Assembly: GCA_934402155.1 (NCBI GenBank) | Contig: CAKRTP010000082.1 | Location: 1 to 7,918, forward strand | From: an uncultured Blautia sp. | GTDB taxonomy: Bacteria > Bacillota > Clostridia > Lachnospirales > Lachnospiraceae | DNA length: 7,918 bases | Direction of reading: 5' to 3' | Shown: positions 1 through 5,678 of the stretch, piece after piece | How positions within the stretch are numbered: position 1 is the first letter of the stretch | Layout of the letters: each line of letters begins with the position of its first letter | Position numbers and translations under genes: made by a program | Notes under the pieces: model-generated | What the model was told of the DNA's origin: nothing | Databases searched by the model: none | Seen by the model: only the letters and a program-made list of their open reading frames with translations

Positions 1-24
1 AAAGATTTTAAAAACAAAAGTGAG

Positions 25-1740
25 ATGCGGATATTCCTGTCATATTTTAAACCACACAGGAAGCTGTTTTTGCTGGACATGGTATGTGCGCTGGCGATAG
101 CAGTGATAGATCTGGCATTTCCGTTTATTTCCAGATGGTGTATGTACAAGCTTCTGCCGGATAATGCGTGGAGGACATTCTGGACGGTAATGATCATTGT
201 GTTCTGTGCGTATATCCTGCGGTCGGTGTTTACTTATATTATTACTTACTGGGGACATACGTTTGGTGTGCGGGTGGAGACGGATTTCCGGCATGATCTG
301 TTTCAGCATATCCAGGAACTGAGTTACGCTTATTTCGACAATGCCCGTGTGGGACAGCTGATGAGTCAGCTTACATCGGAGCTTTTTGATATTACAGAAT
401 TTGCACATCATGCACCGGAGGATATTTTCATATCGACAGTGACGATCATCGGTGCACTGATCATTATGTTTACGATCCAGTGGAAACTGGCACTGGTGAT
501 TACAGTGACGATCCCGATTTTTTTGCTGGTTGTGTGGAAATGCCGTTTCTCTATGCAGAATGCTTCGCGTAATGTCAAAAAAGAGATGGCATCCATCAAC
601 ACAGATTTTGAATCCGGGCTTTCCGGACTTCGTACAGCGAAGGCTTTTGCAAACGAGGAAAAGGAACTTGATAAATTTGATTCCGCGAATCTGAGTTATC
701 GTGATTCCAAGGCGGATTTCTACAGGGCAATGGCACTTTTTAATTCAGTGATGGAGTTTTTTATGTGTATTCTTTCTGTGATTGTGATCGCAGTTGGCGG
801 TGCACTGATCATGTCAGATCAGCTGAATATCATTGATCTGATTACATTCAGCCTGTATGTTTCTACATTTGTGAATCCGGTAAGGAAGCTTTCAACAACG
901 GTGGAACTGATTGCAAACGGAACGGCCAGCCTTCATAGATTTGTGCAGCTGATGCGTACAGAACCGGCTTTGAAGGATGATCTGGATGCAGCTGAACTTC
1001 AGAATGTGGAGGGAAGAATTGATATTGAACATGTCGGGTTTGCCTATGAGGGAGATCAGGATGTGCTTCAGGATGTTTCTCTTCATATCAAACCAGGTGA
1101 AACGATTGCTTTTGTCGGTTCATCAGGCGGCGGCAAGACAACACTCAGCCAGCTGATTCCGAGATTTTATGATGTCACAGAGGGCAGTATTTCGATTGAC
1201 GGTATGGACGTAAGAAAAGCAACGCAGGAATCTCTTCACAGAAATATTGGTGTTGTGCAGCAGGAGATATTTCTTTTTGCGGACAGTATTGCAGAAAACA
1301 TCCGATATGGAAAGCTGGATGCAACGATGGATGAGATCATCAGAGCCGCAAAGATGGCAGAAATCTACGATGACATCATGGAGATGCCAAAAGGTTTTGA
1401 TACAAATGTCGGTGAGAGAGGAGCACTCCTTTCCGGAGGGCAGAAACAGAGAATTTCAATCGCACGTATTTTTCTCAAAAATCCGCCGGTGCTTATTCTT
1501 GATGAGGCAACCTCAGCACTTGACAGTGTGACAGAGGCGAAGATTCAGGAAACTTTCGAAAAACTCGCGGTCGGAAGGACAACGATCATTATTGCACACA
1601 GACTGTCCACTGTAAAAAATGCTGATAATATTGCAGTGATCGAGCAGGGACAGATTGTGGAGAAAGGAACACATGAGGAGCTGATGAGGGAGGCTGGTAT
1701 CTATGCTTCTCTGGTCCACACACAGGAACTAAAAGGATAA
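25..1740 (+). CDS. ABC transporter, fused permease and ATP-binding half-transporter (exporter type)
   Basis: This 571-residue protein is a half-size ABC exporter that would dimerise in the cytoplasmic membrane and use ATP to move an unknown, probably hydrophobic, substrate. About six membrane segments are visible near residues 14-34, 53-76, 133-151, 155-172, 240-262 and 268-285, followed by a nucleotide-binding domain from about 335. That domain carries Walker A GSSGGGKT (365-372), a Q-loop Q413, signature LSGGQ (469-473), Walker B VLILDE with catalytic E494, and switch histidine H525, so the ATPase looks fully functional. Length is normal for the family. The start is less certain: no good ribosome site precedes ATG 25, and the frame stays open leftward to the window edge (KDFKNKSE), so the true start could lie further left. 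MRIFLSYFKPHRK does resemble the usual N-terminus. Substrate and partner cannot be read from the sequence. No clear terminator follows the stop codon before the tRNA promoter. Confidence 0.93.
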   Translation: MRIFLSYFKPHRKLFLLDMVCALAIAVIDLAFPFISRWCMYKLLPDNAWRTFWTVMIIVFCAYILRSVFTYIITYWGHTFGVRVETDFRHDLFQHIQELSYAYFDNARVGQLMSQLTSELFDITEFAHHAPEDIFISTVTIIGALIIMFTIQWKLALVITVTIPIFLLVVWKCRFSMQNASRNVKKEMASINTDFESGLSGLRTAKAFANEEKELDKFDSANLSYRDSKADFYRAMALFNSVMEFFMCILSVIVIAVGGALIMSDQLNIIDLITFSLYVSTFVNPVRKLSTTVELIANGTASLHRFVQLMRTEPALKDDLDAAELQNVEGRIDIEHVGFAYEGDQDVLQDVSLHIKPGETIAFVGSSGGGKTTLSQLIPRFYDVTEGSISIDGMDVRKATQESLHRNIGVVQQEIFLFADSIAENIRYGKLDATMDEIIRAAKMAEIYDDIMEMPKGFDTNVGERGALLSGGQKQRISIARIFLKNPPVLILDEATSALDSVTEAKIQETFEKLAVGRTTIIIAHRLSTVKNADNIAVIEQGQIVEKGTHEELMREAGIYASLVHTQELKG

Positions 1741-1745
1741 AAAAT

Positions 1746-1785
1746 ATATACAAATACAAAAATTTAAAAAAATTTAAAAATCTGC
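1746..1785 (+). promoter_or_regulatory. A/T tract, possible UP element of the tRNA promoter
   Basis: A nearly pure A/T run containing phased AAATTT/AAAAATTT blocks lies directly upstream of the -35 box of the tRNA-Gly promoter. Such tracts bind the RNA polymerase alpha C-terminal domain at stable-RNA promoters. That function is inferred from position and composition only. The same tract shows no GC-rich hairpin, so it is unlikely to be an efficient terminator for the ABC transporter gene. Confidence 0.4.
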
Positions 1786-1813
1786 TTGCATTTTCTGGAA
1801 AGTATGATATTAT
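1786..1813 (+). promoter_or_regulatory. Promoter of tRNA-Gly
   Basis: TTGCAT (1786-1791) and TATTAT (1808-1813) are separated by 16 bases, and a TG one base upstream of the -10 box gives an extended -10. Transcription would start near 1820, about 12 bases before the mature tRNA 5' end. Confidence 0.6.
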
Positions 1814-1831
1814 AGTAAATGCATTACAGAT

Positions 1832-1902
1832 GCGGGTGTAGTTCAATGGTAGAACACCAGCCTTCCAAGCTGGATACGTGGGTTCGATTCCCATCACCCG
1901 CT
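1832..1902 (+). tRNA. tRNA-Gly (anticodon TCC)
   Basis: The full cloverleaf can be drawn by hand. The acceptor stem GCGGGTG (1832-1838) pairs with CACCCGC (1895-1901). The D arm is GTTC/GAAC, and the anticodon stem CCAGC/GCTGG (1857-1861, 1869-1873) encloses loop CTTCCAA with anticodon TCC at 1864-1866. The variable loop has four bases. The T arm is GTGGG/CCCAT around TTCGATT. The discriminator base is T1902, as usual for bacterial tRNA-Gly. The 3' CCA is not encoded, so it must be added after transcription. The tRNA reads GGA and, with wobble, GGG codons. Confidence 0.97.
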
Positions 1903-1920
1903 TTTTTGCTGCAATAAAAT

Positions 1921-1983
1921 ACTCCCTGACGGTTCAGAACCTTATTTTTTATAGAAGGAACTGAAATGTCAGGGAGTTTTTTT
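1921..1983 (+). terminator. Long hairpin terminator between tRNA-Gly and thrH, probably bidirectional
   Basis: ACTCCCTGAC (1921-1930) pairs perfectly with GTCAGGGAGT (1968-1977), which leads into a T-run (1977-1983). Inside the main stem a second helix, TTCAG with CTGAA (1933-1937, 1961-1965), and a third, CCTT with AAGG, can also form. This ends tRNA transcription on the + strand. On the - strand the hairpin is followed by ATTTTATTGC, so it may also stop thrH, which ends only 14 bases away. Confidence 0.85.
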
Positions 1984-1990
1984 GTGAAAA

Positions 1991-2596
1991 TCAGCCCTCG
2001 ATCACTTCTCTAATCGCGTTGTAGAGTTCATCATATGTTTCGTATGCCGGGATTTCCGGATATTCGGATTTGATGGCATCTGTGCTCTTGAACAGGAATC
2101 CGGCCTTGCTTGCCTGGATCATGCCGAGGTCGTTGTGGCTGTCACCGCTGGCGATGGTGTCATATCCGATAGACTGCAGAGCTTTGACGGTTGTGTATTT
2201 GGATTTTTCGCAGCGCATCTTGAAATCTGTGATCTCACCGTTATCTGCAACAACAAGGGAGTTGCAGAAGATTGTCGGATAGCCGAGTTTCTTCATCAGA
2301 GGGCCTGCAAACTGAGAGAAGGTATCACTGATGATGATTACCTGTGTTAATTCTCTGAGTTTGTCGAGGAATTCTTTTGCACCCGGAAGCGGATCAATCC
2401 TGGAAATTGTTTCCTGAATTTCTTTCAGTCCAAGATTGTGCTCTTTCAAAATGTTGAGACGGTATTTCATTAATTTATCGTAATCCGGCTCATCTCTTGT
2501 TGTTCTCTTCAGTTCCGGAATACCGGTTTCTTCTGCGAATGCAATCCAGATTTCAGGTACCAGTACGCCTTCAAGGTCTAAACAAACAATTTCCAT
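1991..2596 (-). CDS. thrH: ThrH, bifunctional phosphoserine phosphatase / homoserine phosphotransferase (HAD family)
   Basis: The 201-residue cytoplasmic protein is a HAD-superfamily enzyme. I recognise it as ThrH from the opening MEIVCLDLEGVLVPEIWIAF and the conserved TTRDxPDYDxLMKxRL region, which match the Pseudomonas protein as I remember it. ThrH removes phosphate from phosphoserine and can transfer it to homoserine, linking serine and threonine synthesis. HAD motif I is D7-L-E9-G, with glutamate where SerB has aspartate. Motif II is S90-D-T, the motif III lysine is K131 or K133, and motif IV is GDSHND (151-156), so all catalytic residues appear present. Length is normal. GGAGG (2603-2607) sits six bases before the ATG. 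The gene is monocistronic and converges on the tRNA gene. In an organism without SerB it could be the main phosphoserine phosphatase. That last point is inference. Confidence 0.9.
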   Translation of the reverse strand: MEIVCLDLEGVLVPEIWIAFAEETGIPELKRTTRDEPDYDKLMKYRLNILKEHNLGLKEIQETISRIDPLPGAKEFLDKLRELTQVIIISDTFSQFAGPLMKKLGYPTIFCNSLVVADNGEITDFKMRCEKSKYTTVKALQSIGYDTIASGDSHNDLGMIQASKAGFLFKSTDAIKSEYPEIPAYETYDELYNAIREVIEG

Positions 2597-2671
2597 AATA
2601 ATCCTCCGTTCTGAAACGACTTTAGTATTGTAATACGGTGACGCGTTTCTCTAAGTGTGTATTCAGGTATT

Positions 2672-2700
2672 ATTATAACGGAAAGAATTCAAAACTTCTA
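2672..2700 (-). promoter_or_regulatory. Candidate thrH promoter
   Basis: On the - strand a perfect TATAAT (2672-2677) lies 17 bases from a poor -35 match TAGAAG (2695-2700). This predicts a leader of about 70 bases. The leader includes a short inverted repeat, GTATT/AATAC (2625-2629, 2632-2636). The -10 is good and the -35 is weak, so the call is tentative. Confidence 0.4.
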
Positions 2701-2748
2701 TATTAAATTTATCGAAATAATAAAATAAAAAAACAGTTATAATCACTA

Positions 2749-2778
2749 TTGTATCTGAAAGTAAATCGGTGGTATGAT
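2749..2778 (+). promoter_or_regulatory. Promoter of the EamA transporter gene
   Basis: TTGTAT (2749-2754) and TATGAT (2773-2778) are 18 bases apart, with TGG immediately before the -10 forming an extended -10 element. Transcription would begin near 2785 and leave a 5' leader of about 55 bases. Confidence 0.55.
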
Positions 2779-2795
2779 AAACAGAAAATATCAGA

Positions 2796-2814
2796 CAATG
2801 GGTTATCCCCATTG
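2796..2814 (+). repeat. Perfect 7-bp inverted repeat in the leader of the EamA gene
   Basis: CAATGGG (2796-2802) and CCCATTG (2808-2814) flank a five-base spacer. The repeat falls within about 30 bases after the predicted transcription start and 25 bases before ATG 2840. It could be a repressor operator or an mRNA hairpin. No T-run follows, so it is not a terminator. Confidence 0.5.
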
Positions 2815-2839
2815 CGTCAAAGAAAGTTGGTAATTTGAA

Positions 2840-3712
2840 ATGAAACAGGAAAATTATATAAAAGGAATGACGATGATCATTTTGTCAGCGTTTTTCTTTG
2901 CGTGTATGAATGTGAGTGTGCGTCTGGCAGGGGATCTGCCATCTGTACAGAAGAGTTTTTTCCGTAATCTGGTGGCTGCTGTTTTTGCGGCAGTGATTCT
3001 GACCAGAAATCATATTGTACCAAGGGTGCAGAAGCAGTATCTTGGAATACTTTTTCTTCGATGTGCGTTTGGTACACTTGGAATACTCTGTAACTTTTAT
3101 GCGATCGATCATTTGCTGGTAGCGGATGCCTCCATTCTGAATAAATTATCTCCATTTTTTGCAATCATTTTTTCATTCCTGATCTTGAAAGAAAAAATCA
3201 CACCGGTGCAGGGAGCCTGTGTGTTCCTGGCATTTATCGGATGTCTGTTTGTTGTAAAACCGGGATTTCAGGATGCGGCACTGATCCCGGCACTTATTGG
3301 TGTCTGTGGAGGACTTGGAGCAGGAATTGCCTATACAATGGTACGTGTGCTTGGAACACATGGGGTTAAGGGACCTCTTATTGTATTTTATTTTTCTGTG
3401 TTTTCCTGTCTGTTTGTACTGCCATATATGATTTTTCATTATGTGCCGATGACCTGGACTCAGATTGGAATACTTCTGATGGCAGGTGCTTTTGCGGCAG
3501 GCGGACAGTTTACGATCACGGCAGCGTATACATATGCACCGGCAGGCAAGATATCGATCTTTGATTATTCACAGATCATATTTGCAACACTTCTTGGATT
3601 CTTCCTTTTTGGAGAGATTCCGGATAAATACAGTTTTATAGGATACGGACTGATCATTCTGGCGTCACTTGGAATGTTCCTTTATAACATGAAAGCAGCA
3701 GAGAAAAATTAA
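2840..3712 (+). CDS. EamA/DMT-family transporter (10 membrane helices)
   Basis: The 290-residue protein is an integral membrane carrier of the drug/metabolite transporter superfamily. It has two EamA repeats, roughly residues 8-140 and 150-285. Ten hydrophobic helices are visible, near 10-29, 39-56, 68-87, 97-116, 122-140, 147-169, 178-198, 208-226, 241-259 and 265-283. The FFRN segment after helix 1 and LKEK (116-119) ending helix 4 are typical of the family. Substrates of such carriers vary (amino acids, nucleotides, other metabolites) and cannot be predicted here. In-frame stop TAA (2831-2833) limits the N-terminus. ATG 2840 has only a weak ribosome site. AAAAGGA (2860-2866) lies six bases before ATG 2873, so a start at residue 12 is possible, although the charged MKQENYIKG lead-in suits the longer form. 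The gene stands alone with its own promoter and terminator. Confidence 0.9.
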   Translation: MKQENYIKGMTMIILSAFFFACMNVSVRLAGDLPSVQKSFFRNLVAAVFAAVILTRNHIVPRVQKQYLGILFLRCAFGTLGILCNFYAIDHLLVADASILNKLSPFFAIIFSFLILKEKITPVQGACVFLAFIGCLFVVKPGFQDAALIPALIGVCGGLGAGIAYTMVRVLGTHGVKGPLIVFYFSVFSCLFVLPYMIFHYVPMTWTQIGILLMAGAFAAGGQFTITAAYTYAPAGKISIFDYSQIIFATLLGFFLFGEIPDKYSFIGYGLIILASLGMFLYNMKAAEKN

Positions 3713-3727
3713 TTCTCTGCTGCTTTT
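3692..3727 (+). terminator. Terminator overlapping the end of the EamA gene
   Basis: AAAGCAGCAGAGAA (3692-3705) pairs perfectly with TTCTCTGCTGCTTT (3713-3726), a 14-bp stem with a seven-base loop, ending in TTTT. The left arm encodes the last residues KAAEK and the stop codon sits in the loop. The convergent aminotransferase gene ends at 3755, so the symmetric hairpin may also serve that strand, although only three T residues follow there. Confidence 0.8.
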
Positions 3728-3754
3728 GTGTTATGTAGTCCTCATGAAAAGACA

Positions 3755-4930
3755 TCATTGTTTTTCGCTGCGTAATTTCTCAATAAATCGCTGAAGATGT
3801 GACATTGCCAGTTTGAGATTCTCCAGAGAGTAAGCGTATGAGATACGGATAAATCCTTCTCCGCATTTACCGAAGGCAGAACCTGGAATGACAGCGACAT
3901 GCTCTTCGCGAAGGAGTCGTTCTGCGAATTCATCAGAAGTCAGGCCGAATTCTTTGATTGACGGAAAAACATAGAAGGCACCGAATGGCTCGAAGCATTC
4001 CAGGCCCATTTCTCTGAAAGCATGCATCAGATAGCGGCGGCGTCCGTTGTAGGCTTCACGCATTTCCTGAACTGCTGTCTCACCGTTTCGAAGAGCTTCA
4101 ATCGCTGCATACTGACTTGTAGTCGGTGCGGACATGATACCAAACTGATGGAGCTTGGTCATCTGTCTGATGAGTTCAGCAGGTCCGCAGGCATAACCAA
4201 GACGCCATCCTGTCATGGCGAAGGTCTTGGAAAATCCGTTCAGAAGAAGTGTACGCTCCTGCATTCCGGGAAGACTTGCGATGGATACATGGGGTTCATC
4301 ATAGTAGGTAAGCTCTGCATAAATTTCGTCAGATACCACAATAAGATCATTTTCGATTATAACCTGAGCAATTTCTTCGAGATCCCTGCGTGACATGATG
4401 GAACCGGTAGGATTGTTTGGAAATGGCAGTACAAGGATCTTGGTACGATCAGTGATCGCAGCACGAAGGTCATCAGCAGTCAGACGGAATTCGTTTTCGG
4501 CTTTGAGGTCGATGAATCTCGGTACACCGTCTGCCATGACTGCACAAGGTTCATAGGCAACGAAAGAAGGTTGCGGGATCAGAACTTCATCACCAGGCTC
4601 CAGCATGGCACGCATGGAAAGATCTATCGCTTCACTGCCGCCCACAGTTACAAGAATTTCTGTTTTGGGATCATAGGAAACGTGATATTTATTCTGTACA
4701 TATGTACTGATTTCCTGACGGAGTTCCAGAAGACCTGCGTTGGAAGTGTAGTAGGTACGGCCCTTTTCCAGACTGTAGATTCCCTCATCACGAATATGCC
4801 AGGGAGTATCAAAATCAGGTTCACCGACACCGAGAGAAATAACGTCATCCATTTCGCTTACGATGTCAAAAAATTTTCTTATTCCAGATGGCTGGATGGC
4901 GGCCACCTTGTCTGCGATAAGTTTTCTCAA
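3755..4930 (-). CDS. alaT: PLP-dependent aminotransferase class I/II, alanine transaminase (AlaT) type
   Basis: The 391-residue cytoplasmic enzyme is a fold-type I aminotransferase. It carries VGGSEA (96-101) in the phosphate-binding region, NNPTG (172-176) with cofactor-contacting N173, D201 and Y204 in SDEIYAE, the Schiff-base lysine K235 in NGFSKTFAMTGW, phosphate-binding R243, and substrate-carboxylate R362 in FIRISYA. No key residue is missing and the length is normal. The N-terminal PSGIRKFFDI and GVGEPDFDTP segments closely resemble Bacillus subtilis YugH/AlaT (alanine transaminase) as I remember it; aspartate or aromatic specificity is possible. The start is TTG (4928-4930), overlapping the regulator's TGA as TTGA. 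An in-frame TGA lies a short distance upstream with no ATG or GTG between, so TTG is the only reasonable start. Translation is probably coupled to the regulator. Confidence 0.9.
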   Translation of the reverse strand: MRKLIADKVAAIQPSGIRKFFDIVSEMDDVISLGVGEPDFDTPWHIRDEGIYSLEKGRTYYTSNAGLLELRQEISTYVQNKYHVSYDPKTEILVTVGGSEAIDLSMRAMLEPGDEVLIPQPSFVAYEPCAVMADGVPRFIDLKAENEFRLTADDLRAAITDRTKILVLPFPNNPTGSIMSRRDLEEIAQVIIENDLIVVSDEIYAELTYYDEPHVSIASLPGMQERTLLLNGFSKTFAMTGWRLGYACGPAELIRQMTKLHQFGIMSAPTTSQYAAIEALRNGETAVQEMREAYNGRRRYLMHAFREMGLECFEPFGAFYVFPSIKEFGLTSDEFAERLLREEHVAVIPGSAFGKCGEGFIRISYAYSLENLKLAMSHLQRFIEKLRSEKQ

Positions 4931-5409
4931 GGTGTCACCAGCATCCTTTCGTCTTTGATTTTCTGATCAAAGATCGTACCGTGATCTTTGTATTTCTTCA
5001 GAATGAAGTGAGTAGCGGTACTTAAGACAGAGTCCAGGGTGGAAAGCTTGTCTGTCACAAACTGAGAAACTTCTTTGAGAGTTTTGCCTTCCAGAATGAC
5101 CATGAGGTCATAGCCGCCGGAGATCAGGTATACGGAACGGACTTCCGGATATTTGTAAAGACGCTCTGCAATGGAATCAAATCCCTGGCCTCGCTGTGGT
5201 GTTACGCGTACTTCGATCAGTGCAGTGACCATATCAGAACTGGTTTTGTCCCAGTCGATCATGGTGTGATAACCGCAGATGATCTTTTCTTCTTCCATTT
5301 TGCGGATTTCCTCTTCGACAACCTCGGGTTCTGTACCGAGCAGAATGGCAATTTCGCTGGGATCCATTTTGCTGTTTTTTTCAAGATAGCTTAATATTTG
5401 TTTTCTCAA
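4927..5409 (-). CDS. Lrp/AsnC-family transcriptional regulator (AlaR-like)
   Basis: I choose the 160-residue form that starts at TTG 5407-5409. It has a strong GGAGG (5418-5422) eight bases upstream, and MRKQILSYLEKNSKMD is a usual N-terminus for the family. The open frame extends to ATG 5475, but that ATG lies inside the predicted -10 box, upstream of the transcription start. Residues 1-45 form the winged-helix DNA-binding domain, and about 62-139 form the RAM ligand-binding domain with the characteristic SGGYD turn (97-101). Lrp/AsnC proteins assemble as multimers and respond to amino acids. The gene is first in an operon with the aminotransferase, overlapping it by four bases. This matches the alaR-alaT (yugG-yugH) pair of B. 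subtilis, so alanine control is the likely role. That role is inference from context and memory of the homologue. Confidence 0.88.
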   Translation of the reverse strand: MRKQILSYLEKNSKMDPSEIAILLGTEPEVVEEEIRKMEEEKIICGYHTMIDWDKTSSDMVTALIEVRVTPQRGQGFDSIAERLYKYPEVRSVYLISGGYDLMVILEGKTLKEVSQFVTDKLSTLDSVLSTATHFILKKYKDHGTIFDQKIKDERMLVTP

Positions 5410-5417
5410 GATTATAT

Positions 5418-5422
5418 CCTCC
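5418..5422 (-). promoter_or_regulatory. Ribosome binding site that fixes the Lrp regulator start at TTG 5409
   Basis: The - strand reads GGAGG eight bases before TTG (5407-5409). No comparable site precedes ATG 5475. This site decides the start and removes 22 residues from the longest possible protein. Confidence 0.85.
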
Positions 5423-5444
5423 AAACTTAAGTCAGTAATCTGTG

Positions 5445-5459
5445 CCGGAATGTTTCCGG
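5445..5459 (-). repeat. Perfect inverted repeat CCGGAA-TGT-TTCCGG at the 5' end of the regulator transcript
   Basis: Two six-base arms (5445-5450 and 5454-5459) flank three bases. The repeat begins about five bases after the predicted transcription start of the Lrp regulator-aminotransferase operon. It could be an autoregulatory operator or a 5' hairpin that protects the mRNA. It does not look like the classic A/T-rich Lrp consensus, so regulator identity is open. Confidence 0.5.
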
Positions 5460-5470
5460 AGATTAGTTCT

Positions 5471-5499
5471 ATCATATCACGTTCGATAAAATTTTTACA
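5471..5499 (-). promoter_or_regulatory. Promoter of the Lrp regulator-aminotransferase operon
   Basis: On the - strand TATGAT (5471-5476) is preceded by TGA, giving an extended -10, and by a modest -35 TGTAAA (5494-5499) at 17 bases. Transcription would start near 5464, leaving a leader of about 55 bases before TTG 5409. Confidence 0.55.
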
Positions 5500-5569
5500 G
5501 TAAAAACAAGGTATTCTTGAAAAAGTGACAAAAGTTGACTAAAATAGTAAGGTATATATCCTAAAATGA

Positions 5570-5597
5570 TTGATTTCCATAAAAAGGATGTTATAAT
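5570..5597 (+). promoter_or_regulatory. Promoter of fprA
   Basis: TTGATT (5570-5575) and a perfect TATAAT (5592-5597) are 16 bases apart. The predicted start near 5604 gives a 75-base leader before ATG 5679. This is one of the strongest promoter matches in the window, and it is divergent from the Lrp regulator promoter. Confidence 0.7.
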
Positions 5598-5606
5598 AAG
5601 AGAAGC

Positions 5607-5633
5607 GTAGCTGTGAACGAAGTGAACAGTAAC
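5607..5633 (+). repeat. Imperfect palindrome with GTGAAC direct repeats in the fprA leader, REP-like
   Basis: GTAGCTGT (5607-5614) and ACAGTAAC (5626-5633) are inverted copies with two mismatches, flanking GAACGAAGTGA. The unit GTGAAC also occurs twice in direct orientation (5613-5618 and 5622-5627). The segment lies at the very 5' end of the predicted transcript. It may be a degenerate copy of a dispersed intergenic palindrome, or simply a leader hairpin; the sequence alone does not decide. Confidence 0.35.
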
Positions 5634-5663
5634 AGAGAAAAGTCAGTAAATGACAAAGATCAG

Positions 5664-5668
5664 GGAGG
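5664..5668 (+). promoter_or_regulatory. Ribosome binding site that fixes the fprA start at ATG 5679
   Basis: GGAGG (within AGGGAGG, 5662-5668) precedes ATG 5679 by ten bases. A longer frame back to GTG 5613 would start only about nine bases after the predicted transcription start and has no ribosome site, so the extra 22 codons are leader. Confidence 0.8.
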
Positions 5669-5678
5669 CAGAAGCATA

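Noticed and set aside
40..411. 123-codon open frame on the - strand
   Set aside because: It is antisense to the ABC transporter membrane domain, and its Arg/His/Cys-rich translation looks like a shadow frame.
1741..1785. Terminator for the ABC transporter gene
   Set aside because: The AAATTT inverted repeats are pure A/T and too weak for an intrinsic terminator stem. A role as promoter UP element fits the position better.
1589..1897. 102-codon open frame on the - strand beginning MMGIEPTYPAWKAG
   Set aside because: Its first part is the antisense of the tRNA-Gly gene, a well-known source of spurious proteins, and the rest is antisense to the ABC transporter and an A/T tract. No ribosome site is seen.
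4022..4393. 123-codon open frame on the + strand
   Set aside because: It is antisense to the aminotransferase coding region containing NNPTG, K235 and R243. It shows no family resemblance.
5535..5567. Second + strand promoter for fprA with TTGACT and TAAAAT
   Set aside because: The spacing is 21 bases, and the closer TATATC gives 14. Neither is acceptable, and a much better promoter lies at 5570-5597.
5591..5606. PerR box at the fprA promoter (TTATAAT half site)
   Set aside because: Only one half matches and it coincides with the -10 box. The other half matches at about two of seven positions.
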